Shown here piece by piece: positions 9,241 to 20,990 of a stretch of 64,000 nucleotides of DNA. The DNA lies in assembly GCA_020744425.1 (NCBI GenBank), contig JAGMUV010000033.1, positions 496,001-560,000 on the forward strand, in the 5' to 3' direction. Each line of letters starts with the position of its first letter. The stretch's first letter is position 1. The position numbers and the translations under genes are program-made. Under the pieces are notes generated by a model. That model was not told the DNA's origin and did no database searches. It saw only the letters and a program-made list of their open reading frames with translations. Source of the stretch: Dactylonectria macrodidyma (taxonomy: Eukaryota > Ascomycota > Sordariomycetes > Hypocreales > Nectriaceae).

Positions 9241-11377
9241 CATCTCGCCCAGCCCATCAGGCGGGCCAGTCTCTCCTTGATGATATCAAAACGCCCTTCT
9301 TTGATGTTCAGATCACGTATCGTTGTAGCAACCTGCTCTAGAAGCACTGGGAGCTTCTCATTGTAGCCGCTGATGTCCAACAACAGGCCACGAGCGTCGA
9401 GGCCAACATTATACCGTAAACCAGCAAGCTCCGCGTCATACGAGTATTCCGTAAGCGCGTCAAGAACCAAGTTCGAAAACAGCTTGGCCTTGACGAAGTT
9501 CTCGGCTGATGCGTTAATGAGAGGCGTCTTCAGGCCCACCTTGACGTTGACGCGGGGAACCCAGAAAGTGTCATCCTTCTTCCACCAGATTGTGGCAGCG
9601 GTATCGCTGCGAATGATACGCGGGGCCAGGGCAGGCTCCGCAGTTTCCTCTTTCTGAACCTCAAGTTGGCTGGGGATGAATTTGTTCTTGTGCGGCAGGT
9701 GAAGGGCGGAAAGGCGCTGGTCAGAAGTTACTGAAGCAGCATTTTCGAAATCTGCCTTCATCTCGCTAGGAATCTCCTCATACCGGTACTCCGTTCCATA
9801 CCAATTCTCCTCCTGATCCCAGTCGCCAGGATAAACCCGAGACACGATCGTCATGCGGAAGTTGTCTGGGCGAATGGTGGCCAAGGCCTTCTCGATCTCC
9901 AGGGGCTCAAATGTCCGCAGGCGGCTGTGGCCACTGAGCAGCCACTCACGGGGCAGGGGCTTCTGCATGACGGAGCTAATCATGCTGGTAAAGCAGCTAG
10001 CAGGTGTCTTCTGCTTGAACTTGAAGTCGACATCGGCCATTTCCTTTTGCTCTTGGAAGATCCACTCCTGCGGTGGCGTCTCACGGAGAAGGGAAATGTA
10101 CTGGAAGAATATCTTGACGATTTCAGGATAGTTCTTCAAGCCCTGCATTGGGGTGTTAGTAATTGAATCGGGCCGAAGCATTGTGTAATTACGTTACCTC
10201 TTCCGTTAGGCGAACCTGTACGTTAAAGATGCCTGGGGTGCCAGGGCACACGGGGTCTGCGCCGGCACTTAGACCATTGGCCCATCCCTTGGCCTTGATA
10301 TAGGACATGACACTTCCAGGACCCTCGTGTCCGATGAGATGGCTAATGTACGTGCTGGGTTGGCTCCCGTACATGAGCTCCTCATCAATGTAGGGGAAGT
10401 AGAGGTTCAGTTCTCTCGAGTCCATGACGGGCTTGGCAAAACATTGCATGCCGAGGTCGGACTCTCGGAATGGGAGCTCATCAAGCCAGCTGTTAGGAGG
10501 GAGCTTCTTGTTGACGACCGGACTGAACAACTCGGCGACCCATTTCTGGAGAACGTCAAGCGACTCCCGACCGAGGACTACGAGCTTCATGCGATTGGCA
10601 GAGTAGTGCTTGGTATGGAATTCGATGAACTTGTCTCTTACATTAATGCCGCGAGCTTCGGGCAACGTCTTGAGAACCTCAAAGTTTCCAGTCGAGAAGT
10701 GAGAGTAAGGGTGGTTGGGATTTGACAGGGACTTTTCCAATTGGTGAAGACGCCGGGTGTCATTCTGCAAATTCTTGTTGTTCTCCGAGTCAACGGCTTC
10801 GAGTTCTCTGTCAAGGGTGCTCGGGAGAAACATTGGCTCAATGAAGAACTGGGCGAAGCGGTCCAGAGCCTCGCGGAGAGGCGAAGGATTGATGTCACTG
10901 GGATTCTCGTCATTGCCCGGTTTGGCGGCGACATCAAAGAAAAAGTTGGTAGATGTCTTGCTGGTATAGGCATTGAAGCTCCCCGCATGATCGGACAGAT
11001 ACTGGGTATACTCGTTCTCGGTCGGGAATTTCTTGGTGCCCACGAAGAGGAGCTTTCGGGGTCGTTGTGGTCAATCAAAGCTCTAGCTCTATATGATAAT
11101 CAATAGCGGGCTGGCTTACATGTTCGACTGCGTGAGCCATGCCGGGCATACCCGGCTCGTCGCTGAAGCTCCCAACGTTGACGTCGAGGGCAGCGCTGGC
11201 CATGTCCGTCTCTGGATCGTGGACCAGTAAGGCCTCCAGCTCGTTTTCAAGACGGATAACTCGATAGTGGCGGTCATCGAGCGAGGGCTTCTCCAGACGG
11301 TCCGTGACTAGTGTCACAGGGGGAGTAGGCTCGCCGGACCTGGCGGGGACCTCTTCTTCATGCTGCGAGTGAGGCAT
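9135..11377 (-). pseudogene. M16 metallopeptidase (insulysin/Ste23-like), 3'-truncated
   Basis: Homologue of insulin-degrading enzyme/Ste23, a zinc peptidase that degrades small peptides and in yeast helps process a-factor. Exons are 11377-11120, 11052-10198 and 10142-9135, with 67-bp (11119-11053) and 55-bp (10197-10143, TACTAAC branch) introns; both joins are in frame. The inverted zinc motif HAVEH is residues 82-86 and ends exon 1, continuing LLFVGTKKFPTENEY in exon 2. The start MPHSQ was chosen because family similarity begins soon after it. Similarity stops after IIKERLAR (near 9265); the last roughly 40 residues are unrelated and run into the LINE fragment. The family is usually about 1000 residues, so roughly the last third or more is missing. 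It may still be transcribed, but full activity is unlikely. Confidence 0.85.
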
Positions 11378-11439
11378 GGTGCAATAGTGGCGGATATCAA
11401 CTGCAATAGCAGGGCCACGACACCGACACGGCACAGAGA

Positions 11440-12900
11440 ATCCGGATTCTGATGGACAGAGAGGCTGAATTGGGCAATAGCTGGGGGGTTGAGAACACTA
11501 CACCAGAATGTTTGTTGCCAGGCTAAGATATTTTTATATGTGCGATCTCACCGCCGTGCCCAGACACAGTAACATAGTAGTACAGCCTGAGGCAATTTTG
11601 CAAGAGGTACGTCTGTAGATTGTGAAAGGTCGCCACCTTGTGAAACGACGACGCAGGCCTGGTTTGTGTGGCACACCGACAGGATGTAGCCCATGTCGTC
11701 AAACGCGTCTAGGGTGCATTTTAGATTACGGGCGGCAAGGGGCCGCCTCGTATCACAAATCGAGAGAACCCGGAAAGGCCAAGCCGGCGAGCAAGGCGGG
11801 TTGGTTGATGAAAGGGGGGGCCAGCTAAGACCTTGCCGCTGAGTACCCACTACGTCCTGCGTATACCAATCCCTGGCCGAACGCTGTTGTTTGAGGCGCC
11901 TGCTACATTCGATATGCTGACTGGCTGCATCCTCCCTTGCGTAGGTACACCTACAGTAGATACTGTGCGGTGTCGACGCACCCAAGTCGGCCCGTAATTC
12001 GTCTGTGCACTATTTGACTACCTGAGGCCGCTGGTCCAATAGGTTCTGGTCTGTACGATGGATTAACTGCTGACTCCGCCACAAATTGAATCTAACCATA
12101 CCGGTGCGGCACACACATCCGGGCATGTCAACGTGGGGCACGCACCCTCACGCACAGAGGTCCATATTCGGGCACCGGCCCACCTTTTAGAAAGCCGCGG
12201 CATAATTAGTGCCAACGCCTTCTGTTGAGGCCCGGCTGCGCAAACCGATATGAATACATAAATGACTCGATTGAGTACATAGGCCGCTACAGGCGTCCAT
12301 TGGCAAGGGGTCGGCATAGCCGGGATATACATGCAAATGAGGGTTAGTTGGACAACAGGGGGGAGCCAAGGCACGCCGGGGTGAGAATACCCACCGAACA
12401 CCCTGTGCGACCCTATCTAATGTACCAGGACTTCTGACTTGACAGCTTCCAGGGTGTCCCTTCCCCTGCTTCCCCACCATCATGAAGATAAGGCTGCAAG
12501 GGTCTGGGTGGAGCCCATTGATCGGCCGCATTAGCGCCAACGGGTAAGTCAAAGCGCCTTCTCATCGTTTGATCTGTCCCATCTCTTTGAGTGCGCAATT
12601 CTGGTGGGGCTGTCTAACCCCAAGCACGCTCACGTGAGGAGGTGGAGTAACCATACACCGAAACACGTGCTTCGAATTTTTCCCGGGGTCGATTATGGTT
12701 CCTCTCTGCGACGCGCCGGTTCCACCTGCGGCGAAGCGTGGCAAGGCGCGTTCGGTTTGTCCTCAAAGCCTACACCTTGTTGGGTGGCTTGGTAGATTGA
12801 GCATTTTGCCGCCCACCCTACGAGACGTGAAGAGCCAGAGGAGCGAAAAGTGGCCGCCTGACTGATGTGACGGGTTTCACCTGTACGGTCCCATTAAACT
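11440..12900. other. Intergenic, no recognised gene
   Basis: Contains the promoter side of the peptidase gene. Scattered frames are short, lack motifs and overlap on both strands. No repeat family was recognised. Confidence 0.45.
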
Positions 12901-12904
12901 GTCC

Positions 12905-13015
12905 CGTCACCCCCTCTTTTGCATACTTTTCACCCGCAAAAGCAAGTAGCCTTCTTCTCTTCATCCTTCCCGCTCTGGAATTCGTATCGTCCCTTTCTCC
13001 CTCTTCTCTTCGGGC
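12905..13015 (+). promoter_or_regulatory. Pyrimidine-rich leader upstream of the 13292 gene
   Basis: Dense C/T tracts (CTTCTTCTCTTCATCC, CCCTTTCTCCCTCTTCTCTT) lie about 280-390 bp upstream of the ATG. Such tracts are common near transcription starts of filamentous fungi; the assignment is by position and composition only. Confidence 0.35.
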
Positions 13016-13291
13016 TTCAAAGTACTCCCACAAGATCGACCTGCAAAACCAGGCTCGTCTTTGCTCTCGTGCAGAAACGCCCTTTGCTTTTTCGCCTCGA
13101 CAGGTCGGAATCCCGTGCTAGCCGCTAGTTCCAAATCTTGTCGCTGAACATCAACAGGGATTGCCCGGGCGCGTCAAACGGCGTTAAGAGCGAGGGAGAA
13201 ACTCCACAGCCTCGTCTTGCTAACATCATCTCCAACGACTAGACTGTTTGGCAACGGCAGCTTCCTCGGACAGCTGCGCAGCCTAGCAGAC

Positions 13292-14650
13292 ATGGCGACC
13301 TCGCGCTCCTCCATCGGCAGCGACTCGCCCGATAGCTCGTCGTCGGACTCAACGCCGACGACATCTCGAGCACCCGTCGCGCTCCCCAAGCAGCAGCGCC
13401 GCCGTCGTCGTCGCATCCACCGCCCGGCCAAGAACTCGCTCTACGACCTGTTCCATCAGCATGCTGGCACTTCGCTTTTTGTGCGTCCCATATGCTGGAC
13501 CGACTTACACGCCGAGCTCCTCGGTACGCGGTGGAAAGAGCTACCCCCATGTGACAGCCCCAAGCCAGCTACGATGCCTGGCTCGCCGCCTTCAAAGGGT
13601 CACCTGCGGCCGTCACATACCATCATGACCCTCAGCGATTCCCTTACCCAGATCCTCCTTCCCGACGCGATGCATCTCATTCTCTGCTCCAACGCTGTCA
13701 AGACGGTCCTCATGGCGTTGTGGCCCCAACCCTTCAGCAAACCGCACTACCTACCCGAGTTACACTTGTACTTCGGGGGGCGCGTCTACCGAGATGCCGT
13801 GCGCGCGCAGATCATGTGGAACTTTCCATCCGACGAAGCCAAGTCGTCGTACTCGTCCTTTCGCTCAGTCTCAACACGCCCGGCCGATTCTTTCGACGCG
13901 CCCATGCACCCATGCACACCGTCACCGCAGGACCCTGCCAACCTACCGATGATGTGCTACGTTGGAAAGAGTCAGCTTGCTGATATCCGAAGAAACCTTT
14001 TCCGCACTACCCTAGGTCCGGGGAGGAGTCCGAACGAACCCGTGGAGCGGTTGCAACAATTGAGAGCGAGACAGCTAGTGCCCGCCAATTCGGACCACGA
14101 CGCGCACTTTGTAGGCATCTTTCTCGCCATGGCACAGAAGCACTTCTACCCACCGCCGCCCCCTTCATCGCGGAGAGATACGCCCATGAATCAGAAACGA
14201 GAAATCCCCCCGAGCCCGAATTTCCAGAATGTCACTCTTAGAATTTTGACACACGACACCGACACGTCAGATTTTATCATATACACAGCGTATGTGACCA
14301 AGGAGTTTCTGCAGAAGTTTCACGACCCGTTCAAGGCGCCACAAGACGAAGACGAACAAGAGCATTCTGGTATCAGGATAGAATTTGCGCGAGTACCCAT
14401 CTGGCCCATCCTAGGTCTGCGGGAACGACTCGGCAGGGCGTTGGGGCACGAGGTGGTTGGGCAGTTCAACCATGAAGAGATTGAGACGTGGGAGAAAGAC
14501 CCAGAGAAGCAAGACAGCAGCAAACGCAAACGCGAAGTGTTTTCCGAGGTTCTCAACAGCAGCTTTAATGAAGAGTCAGGCGATGAGCCTACCATCGGTA
14601 GGAAGAAGCGTTGCTTGAGTGAAGGATCCCCAGTCGGGGTGGTCATGTAA
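13292..14650 (+). CDS. Conserved-type hypothetical protein, about 452 aa, single exon
   Basis: A long intronless frame with strong coding character. I prefer the second in-frame methionine (MATSRSSIGSD) because the preceding 25 residues look like translated leader; 13217 is the alternative. The N-terminus is Ser/Pro-rich and followed by a polybasic QQRRRRRRIHRP stretch, a possible nuclear signal. The middle has a hydrophobic SLTQILLPDAMHLILCSNA segment and a basic-aromatic region. An acidic DEDEQEH stretch follows, and the C-terminus ends with RKKRCLSEG. I do not recognise a catalytic domain and assign no function. Clean coding frame and single-exon structure make it a likely stable core gene beside the accessory material. 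Confidence 0.75.
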   Translation: MATSRSSIGSDSPDSSSSDSTPTTSRAPVALPKQQRRRRRRIHRPAKNSLYDLFHQHAGTSLFVRPICWTDLHAELLGTRWKELPPCDSPKPATMPGSPPSKGHLRPSHTIMTLSDSLTQILLPDAMHLILCSNAVKTVLMALWPQPFSKPHYLPELHLYFGGRVYRDAVRAQIMWNFPSDEAKSSYSSFRSVSTRPADSFDAPMHPCTPSPQDPANLPMMCYVGKSQLADIRRNLFRTTLGPGRSPNEPVERLQQLRARQLVPANSDHDAHFVGIFLAMAQKHFYPPPPPSSRRDTPMNQKREIPPSPNFQNVTLRILTHDTDTSDFIIYTAYVTKEFLQKFHDPFKAPQDEDEQEHSGIRIEFARVPIWPILGLRERLGRALGHEVVGQFNHEEIETWEKDPEKQDSSKRKREVFSEVLNSSFNEESGDEPTIGRKKRCLSEGSPVGVVM

Positions 14651-16490
14651 GAGTTCAATGCTGGTGACGATGAAGGATTTAGTTCGGAGCACTTGCCCAC
14701 ACTGGGTTTCTCATGAGAGGATACGGCTTTGTTTTCTGCAATGGATGGCCATGATTGCAGCCAAGACGATGGCCTCACAGGCACTACGGTACGGCGCCAG
14801 TGAGACTTTGCGTAGATGTTCAAAGTTGGCGATACGAGACATGGGCATATGGGAACAACGTACTGGATATGCATTAGAATAGCGCGTATACACGGCTGGT
14901 TTGCGGTTTCGTTTGTTTTAGTCAACACTCGACATAATGGATGATGAACAGAGGCAACATTATCATGACCTTCGGAAGTGAAATGCGGAGGTTCATACGA
15001 TGGATATAGGGTAGGGATGAGGGTTGATGGAGAATCGAGCATTGCCCAGTTGGTATAAGTTACGGTGGGAGGGGCACCTTTAAAGGAATTCGGAGTAGTG
15101 ATAAAGCCCGTTTACTGCGTGGCTATTAGGCTAGACTACGAGAAAGTAATATTTATTTGTTCGTAGCCTGTAGGAAATAACCTTTCTGGATGGTTGTACT
15201 GGGGACACTCTATTATTTAATTACGGCACTTGATAGTATTTAATATTAGGCCAGGATGTGATATTGAAAGTCAATCCATCTTATGCACCCGCTCTTATTG
15301 CATCTTACTTACTTATTAAATAATAAATGCCATTTTTTAACCCAACTTACCCCGGATTGTCCTCTCTATTGACGACCCGTAGTACCGTAGAGTAACAAGG
15401 CCCATATTCTAGCTGCCAAACAGGGCAGGAAACAGCACGCCACCGCTCTTACTCCGCGGATTGACAGCCAACAAGGGCCCAGGGTTCGTCGTAAGGTGCC
15501 AGCTAGGCCATAACACTTTCCACACCTTATTATCAGCCTTTTAGATATCGAGCATAGATTAATTCGTCCTACCCCACCTGCGTACATAATCTTTTTTCGT
15601 GGAATGCTTGCAAGCACCCACAAGACAGAAAGACCCAGGCCCTCTTTTCTCTGTCGTCCAGTTGATCTCACTCCTCCAACCCGCTCGACAAACCAGCAAA
15701 CGACGCTCTTTCGCATGGTATTTTAACATGTGCTTTTCGCTCCTTCTCCTCCGGCCCGCCGATGAAGGCGATCGACCCTATCGGGAAGACACCGTTGCGG
15801 GGTTCAACGTCGGCCATGAACCTCATTTGGGCCTTCGTGCCTCGAGTAAGGTTGTCCTTTGGCTTTGCTGACTTCGCTAGATGCGGCCATGGCTTCCCAT
15901 TTCGACGGATCAGGCCTGTGGGGACCGTCCAAGTAGCCTTACCTGCTTGATCGGTGGCGGGCGAGTTTGCTAGCACGTTGGCATGGGGCGGGGCATGAGA
16001 TGGACTCTTTGTGATTGCCACGTGCCTATAGGCCTGACAGAAGATTCCAGCGAGGGCCGGGCTAGCTACTTGCTAGCCACCGGCGAGAGCATGTATATAA
16101 GGGGGGGCCGACCCCTAGAATAGGGGAGGCCAGCGATCAGACTGTATCTATTACGACCCCTACCTTCTATACTACTGCTATTGGGATGCTATTGAGCTGC
16201 GTCCTTCACTCTCCTCATTAGGCACCTCACAGTGATATCGTCGTGTATTATACGACGATGCTCTGATGGGCCGCTGGGCGCGATAGTTTGGCTATCAGCC
16301 AGCACGCGGCCGTCAAATTGAGCCCGTTTCCCTCCTCAAACCTCTCGCGATGTCTCTCAGACAGCTTTTCCTCAGCTTCTCTTCTTCGCAGTTTACCTGG
16401 GCTTCGCTTGTCCGGTGACCTAATTGCGGTGTTACTTATTTGTCAATCCACTACCTACAGTATAGTCTTCCTGTTGTCTAAGACCTAAAT
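14651..16490. other. Intergenic; possible solo LTR near 16015-16280
   Basis: No gene was recognised. AT-rich sequence lies around 15050-15350. At 16080-16260 a TATATAAGGGGGGG box, a CCCCTAGAATAGGGG palindrome and a TCGTGTATTATACGACGA palindrome occur together, as in fungal LTR promoters. No second copy or target duplication was seen, so it is not called separately. Confidence 0.35.
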
Positions 16491-16496
16491 CTGGGA

Positions 16497-16980
16497 TTGA
16501 CTTGGTTGCTACTTTGCTATCAACATGCGGTTTACAGCTCCTTAGTCTTCGGTCTGGGCTTTATCTCCCAGGTTCTTGCCGCTCCGGCTCCGGCCCCCGT
16601 TGCGGGCCCCGAAGCCGGCGGCACCATTCAGGAGCGCACCGACAGAGTCACCGCCGCCGTGCCGTCTGGCACCATCATTGGCTTGAGTCTCCGGCGTCGA
16701 ATCCTTCAAGGGCATTCCATTTGCGGATCCGCCCACGGGTTCGCTGCATCTCAAGTCGCCCTAAAGCCACTCAAAGGCTCTTGGCACCTTTGATGCTGCA
16801 GATTTGCTCGGCCCCTCGAGCCCCCAGGTGTTCATCTCCACCGGAGACACGAGCGCCATTGCCGAGTTCCTCTCCGACTTCTTGGTCATCCCGCTGCTCA
16901 AAGTTGCCACCGGACAAGAAGACCGTCTGAATATTTCGGCCTAGAGGCCTGCGGGTACAAAGTGTTATCGCTGGGGGTTG
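16497..16980 (+). pseudogene. Type-B carboxylesterase/lipase N-terminal relic
   Basis: Translation in shifting frames recovers a secretory start (FGLGFISQVLAAPAPAP), then VPSGTIIG, VESFKGIPFADPPTGSLHL, SPLKPLKG, VATGQED.LNIS and RPAGTK. This follows the opening of alpha/beta-hydrolase carboxylesterases (the ESFKGIPFA..P block and the EDCL.N block). Frame changes near 16695 and 16785 and stops after the LHLKSP stretch and after NISA break the gene. The cysteine of EDCL appears as Arg. Nothing of the GESAG catalytic region follows, so only about the first fifth survives. Confidence 0.65.
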
Positions 16981-16984
16981 TTCT

Positions 16985-17510
16985 AGACTGGTCAGTGGGC
17001 TGGGTGACACAACCGACAAGCCAACAAGGAGTGTAATTGATCAACGGGCGCCCCGCAATATCATTAATAACCAGTGTCCATCATGGTCCGAGTCCATCCA
17101 GGGCACAATGAAACTAGACTTGGATCCAGACCTAGCTGAACAAGATAGCGTCGTCGCGTCATGGCGGTGGGTGGGCGATCATGACCTGGCTGGCTATTGT
17201 GCCTGGTTTTGTGGCCTCCTAAAGTAAAGTTCGGCTCATTATGATTTCTTGGTCTCCTTTTTCACGCTTGGAGATGCAGGTCTGGCTGGGGCCCACATAC
17301 TAACATGTTTCTCGAATTACTTGCATGACACTCACGTGAACGTTGCCTCGAGGCTGTTCCCGCCTACAAGTTCTACACGTCCGCCCCTTCAAGCAGGGCA
17401 AGGTGAACACTCCGCCATCGACACACTTTTTAGCATAACATTACTTTACCAACAGTACAGCCAAACACACCCCACCAGTAATCTCTTCCTCCATAAACGC
17501 CAGAATGCAA
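16985..17510. other. Intergenic, no recognised gene
   Basis: No motif, repeat or convincing reading frame was seen. Confidence 0.4.
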
Positions 17511-17514
17511 GCTA

Positions 17515-17910
17515 ATGTTTAGCAGAGAGTCGTCCACCAAATCATTGCGGCGCCAAGACTGCTCTCCCTGTGACGCAACGAGTATGAATTGCCCTGACTT
17601 TCAACCCTCGTTTGTAGAGCTTAATCGACAGAAAGATGATGTCGACCAAGATAGGCTGCGACCAGGGCACCCGCATGGCGCAGCGGTCCCCACGTTGTCG
17701 TATCACAAAGGACTGCAGCAGCAGGATGACCATGCGATCGTCGCGGAACCCGTGCAAACAGTTGTCAATGGGCGCTCTGCCGCATCGGTATCGAATAAAA
17801 GGATTTTGGAAGCAGAAAATAAGGTCCTGGCAGAAAATCCGGCGGTCCTCCTGGCCGTCAGAGACTTCGTGGCAAAGAGGAATGGAATCGTCCATAGGCA
17901 GTCTAGCTAA
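17515..17910 (+). CDS. Hypothetical ORF, 131 aa, weak
   Basis: ATG frame of 131 residues, hydrophilic, with a helical stretch NKRILEAENKVLAENPAVLL followed by AVRDFVAKRNGIV. No family recognised. A similarly long frame runs on the opposite strand (18000-17542), so coding is uncertain; the + strand is preferred for its amphipathic helix. Confidence 0.25.
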   Translation: MFSRESSTKSLRRQDCSPCDATSMNCPDFQPSFVELNRQKDDVDQDRLRPGHPHGAAVPTLSYHKGLQQQDDHAIVAEPVQTVVNGRSAASVSNKRILEAENKVLAENPAVLLAVRDFVAKRNGIVHRQSS

Positions 17911-18711
17911 GGTTGCCATTCGAAAACGCTCCATATTCCTGCTGGGATAAGACGAAGTCGTATTACAGACCTCGGGCAGACGCTGATAAGCCTGAATCAT
18001 TCGTCAAGAATGAGAGGATGTGGTCCAAGACATACCCGGAGGACTAGATAAGGCGGGAGGACGAGGATGATGGAGGCGGTATTTCAATCCCGCGCTCGTT
18101 TTGAGAGGGCAGTAATAAGGGTTGCAAGTTTCTAGACCATAACGTCATAACAAAATAAAATCAATACACTCTATTCAATTTCGATCTCATCTGCTAGGGA
18201 TCTAACACTGGAGTGGATTGTCTAACAGAGGCTGGCTATTCCCGCTCGACGGACATAACTCCTTCGCCGGGAAAACAGCGAGGCTATCTTACAGGCAATT
18301 TCCGATGGTAGTCTCTGCTCTACCTAATCGCCACCTATTTTATCCAATTTTTCTCCTACTCTGCTAAGGTCTTCCTCTATGCCCTCCATCGTTGGCACGA
18401 AAGCCTTACGTCGGCGGCACTTGTTGCCAGTCAGTCCGCCGTGACCCCAAGAGCGTAGCGGTTCTAGTAGAGAAAGCTGACCTGCTAAATCCTGTGGCTC
18501 TCTTGGATGAGACTATATCACTTGTTCCACATGTTCGATCTTGACATCGACTCGTATCGCTATTCCGTTGACGTCCGAACTCTAGGCGTATGGGGGTGAG
18601 AAGAACATATGGCAGAGCATGTCGGAGGCGGAGTGATGGGAGGTTTGCTCCGAGGCGCGATCGGCCCTTGAGCCGATCGTTTGATGATTGTCTTTGCGTC
18701 GTGAGATATGG

Positions 18712-18850
18712 CGGACGAAGTAGCGGCGGACGGGGTATCGGTGGATGGGGGAGCGGCGGACGGGGTGTCGGCGGATGAGATGGCGGCGGATGAGGTGTCG
18801 GCGGACTGGGTATCGGCGGACTGGGTATCGGTAGACTCGATATCAGCCTC
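18712..18850. repeat. 15-bp minisatellite, about 9 units
   Basis: Array of GCGGACGGGGTATCG-type 15-bp units (variants GCGGATGAGATGGCG, GCGGACTGGGTATCG). As the unit is a multiple of three, both strands stay open: about VSADxVAAD on + and SADTQSAD/PSTDTPSAA on minus. No start codon or domain ties it to a recognised gene. Confidence 0.75.
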
Positions 18851-18859
18851 GGTATCAAC

Positions 18860-20990
18860 TAGAGGCTTACCGGCGTTCGTGGAAGGTTTGCCATCACGTA
18901 GGAAAGGTCGTGATCTCACTCAACAAAGGGGTTGTGCCTCGTGACGAGTTAGCCGGCCGTTGACAGAGCGCAATACGGGGCGAAACCTCCCCCTGCCCAT
19001 TCGTCCGTTACTTGAAAGCTATTCAATAGCCATCAGATGGACACACTGGGAGGCTGAAGATCGTAATCGAGGCACCGAGAAAGGGTGAATTCCTCCTGTC
19101 GTCGTGTGCGAAGAGGTCCGAAAGACGGGCTAGAAAATCAACGAGGGAAATCAAGAAGGGGAATGAAGCATCAGATTGAACCATCGTAATTATGGGAATG
19201 GTCTGGCTGCGTTTGAAGAGAACTTGATGATGGCAGCCCGGTAATGGAAATGTCGGAGGAAGGGTTGGAAAGACACGCTGACCCGTGGAAACCGGGCAGC
19301 CTGGACTCCGCGCAGCGCACTAGCATGTCACATGGCAGGCATCGCACTGAAAAGGGGAGAACTCATCGATCAACCACCAGATGCATTGACGACAAACTGT
19401 GAAGGGCTGCAATTGATGCTACATTCATGCAACGGGCTGCTCTTGTCATAAGCCCCCCCCCCCCTAACATCCTGCACGCTCCAACGGCCGCTTGAAACAA
19501 ACTCCACGTGGAACTGATTCTTTACACTCCGCTGAACATGATGATGACTGGCAGCGTTCCCGCATGGCAAGTGTTGAGCGGGAGCTGGAGCTGGGGAGGT
19601 TCTATAGAATTCCATCGGAGGACTCTTGCAACCCATCGCAGAGGCGAGGCGCGAGTCAAAGAAGGACCCATAGCCTTGGTAGAGGGATAGGCGAAGCTGC
19701 AACTGGCTATAGAGTGTGCTCTCCGCCCATCCTGCACTAGAGTCAGTCAATTTTATGGAGAAAAGGTCGTCTACTGATATGTTCCAGAGTGTATTTTGGT
19801 GGCATCCCCGCCAGATCCAGGAGAGGAGAGGAGAGTGAAGGATGGCGGTGATGGGCTGGAACAGAATGGGAGGGCGACATCGCGTAGATGTGATGATGCC
19901 AGCACTGCGCGTAATATTTCACAGTAGAACAATTGAAAGACGTGGTGGTCGTATTTTAGAAGAGCTACTTTGCGTAATGCGACAAACTTCTTTGGGCATT
20001 CCGAGTTCAACCTCGCAGCCTGTATAAATGGCAACGGGCCGATTTCTCAAGCATCTGGGCTGAGCGAGGTCCAGTGGGGGGTTGCAGAAATGCTTTACAG
20101 GGAATGAGGAATGATGTGCCAGGCTTTCCAGAGACGTTGTTCCAACCAGCAAAAAGCGATTGCACTGCCCTCTGTACTTTTATGTGGAGGGTGATGTGGA
20201 CGACAATAGATAGACTTTGCAGACTAGGCAGAAGGGGCATTGCAATACAGGACATGCTCCTGAATGTGTGGAAGCCCTGTGAAAGGAGTTGAGTAATGCC
20301 ATGCTAGGGTGGAGGCAACCTGGGAGGGTGCATGTGTCGACTTGATGGGCGATGCTAGCAAGTGTGAAGCCAAGCGTGAAGCAGTGTAGGTAGTATGGGG
20401 CGATGTGGAGAAGGCGAACTTGGTGAATGAGTATGAAAACCGACGCTGCTAGGTAGGTTGATGGGTAGCAATTATCGTCATCTGTAATCAAAAAAGCTAC
20501 GTCAGCTGTGCATTTCTTCGCGCTTGTACCTTAGACCACCCCGCCAACAATTTATTAGCTGATGCGATAGGATAGAATATGCATTGATAGACCCTCATTA
20601 TCCTGACCGTCTGATGTGTCCCTAGCACAGTGATTTTTGCTACCGACCGTAGCCCATACATTGATTAAGACCCTTCATTCAACCCTGGCGCAGAGGCTCC
20701 CTTGACTTTGCCGCTCTCTTGCTGTAGGTCGAGAGAAGAAGTTTGAAACAACGGCACTCGCAATGATTTGACTGGATCCTCTTCATCCGATGTGATTTAT
20801 TGGACAGGTAACAGTGGAGGCTTGATGTCCTTACCCGGGGGCAGGATGAGAGATGGGAGTGAGAGCCCGGAGACAGTGTTTGGGAAAGTAATTAAGCTTT
20901 CAGAGTAAGAGGTCATAACTCTAATGTAGGTAGCGAGGTAGTTAATCTGATAGTAGCTATCTGAATATATGGCGAATAGTGTCTAGTAGT
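18860..20990. other. Intergenic, no recognised gene
   Basis: Only short opposed frames. A run of 11 C occurs near 19454. No repeats or family motifs were recognised. Confidence 0.4.

Noticed and set aside
14320..15042. Minus-strand frame of 240 codons
   Set aside because: It overlaps the 3' end of the better-supported 13292 gene and has an irregular composition with no recognisable domain.
16010..16280. Possible solo LTR with TATATAAGG box and palindromes
   Set aside because: No second copy, TG..CA limits or target duplication could be shown, so it is mentioned only in the intergenic note.
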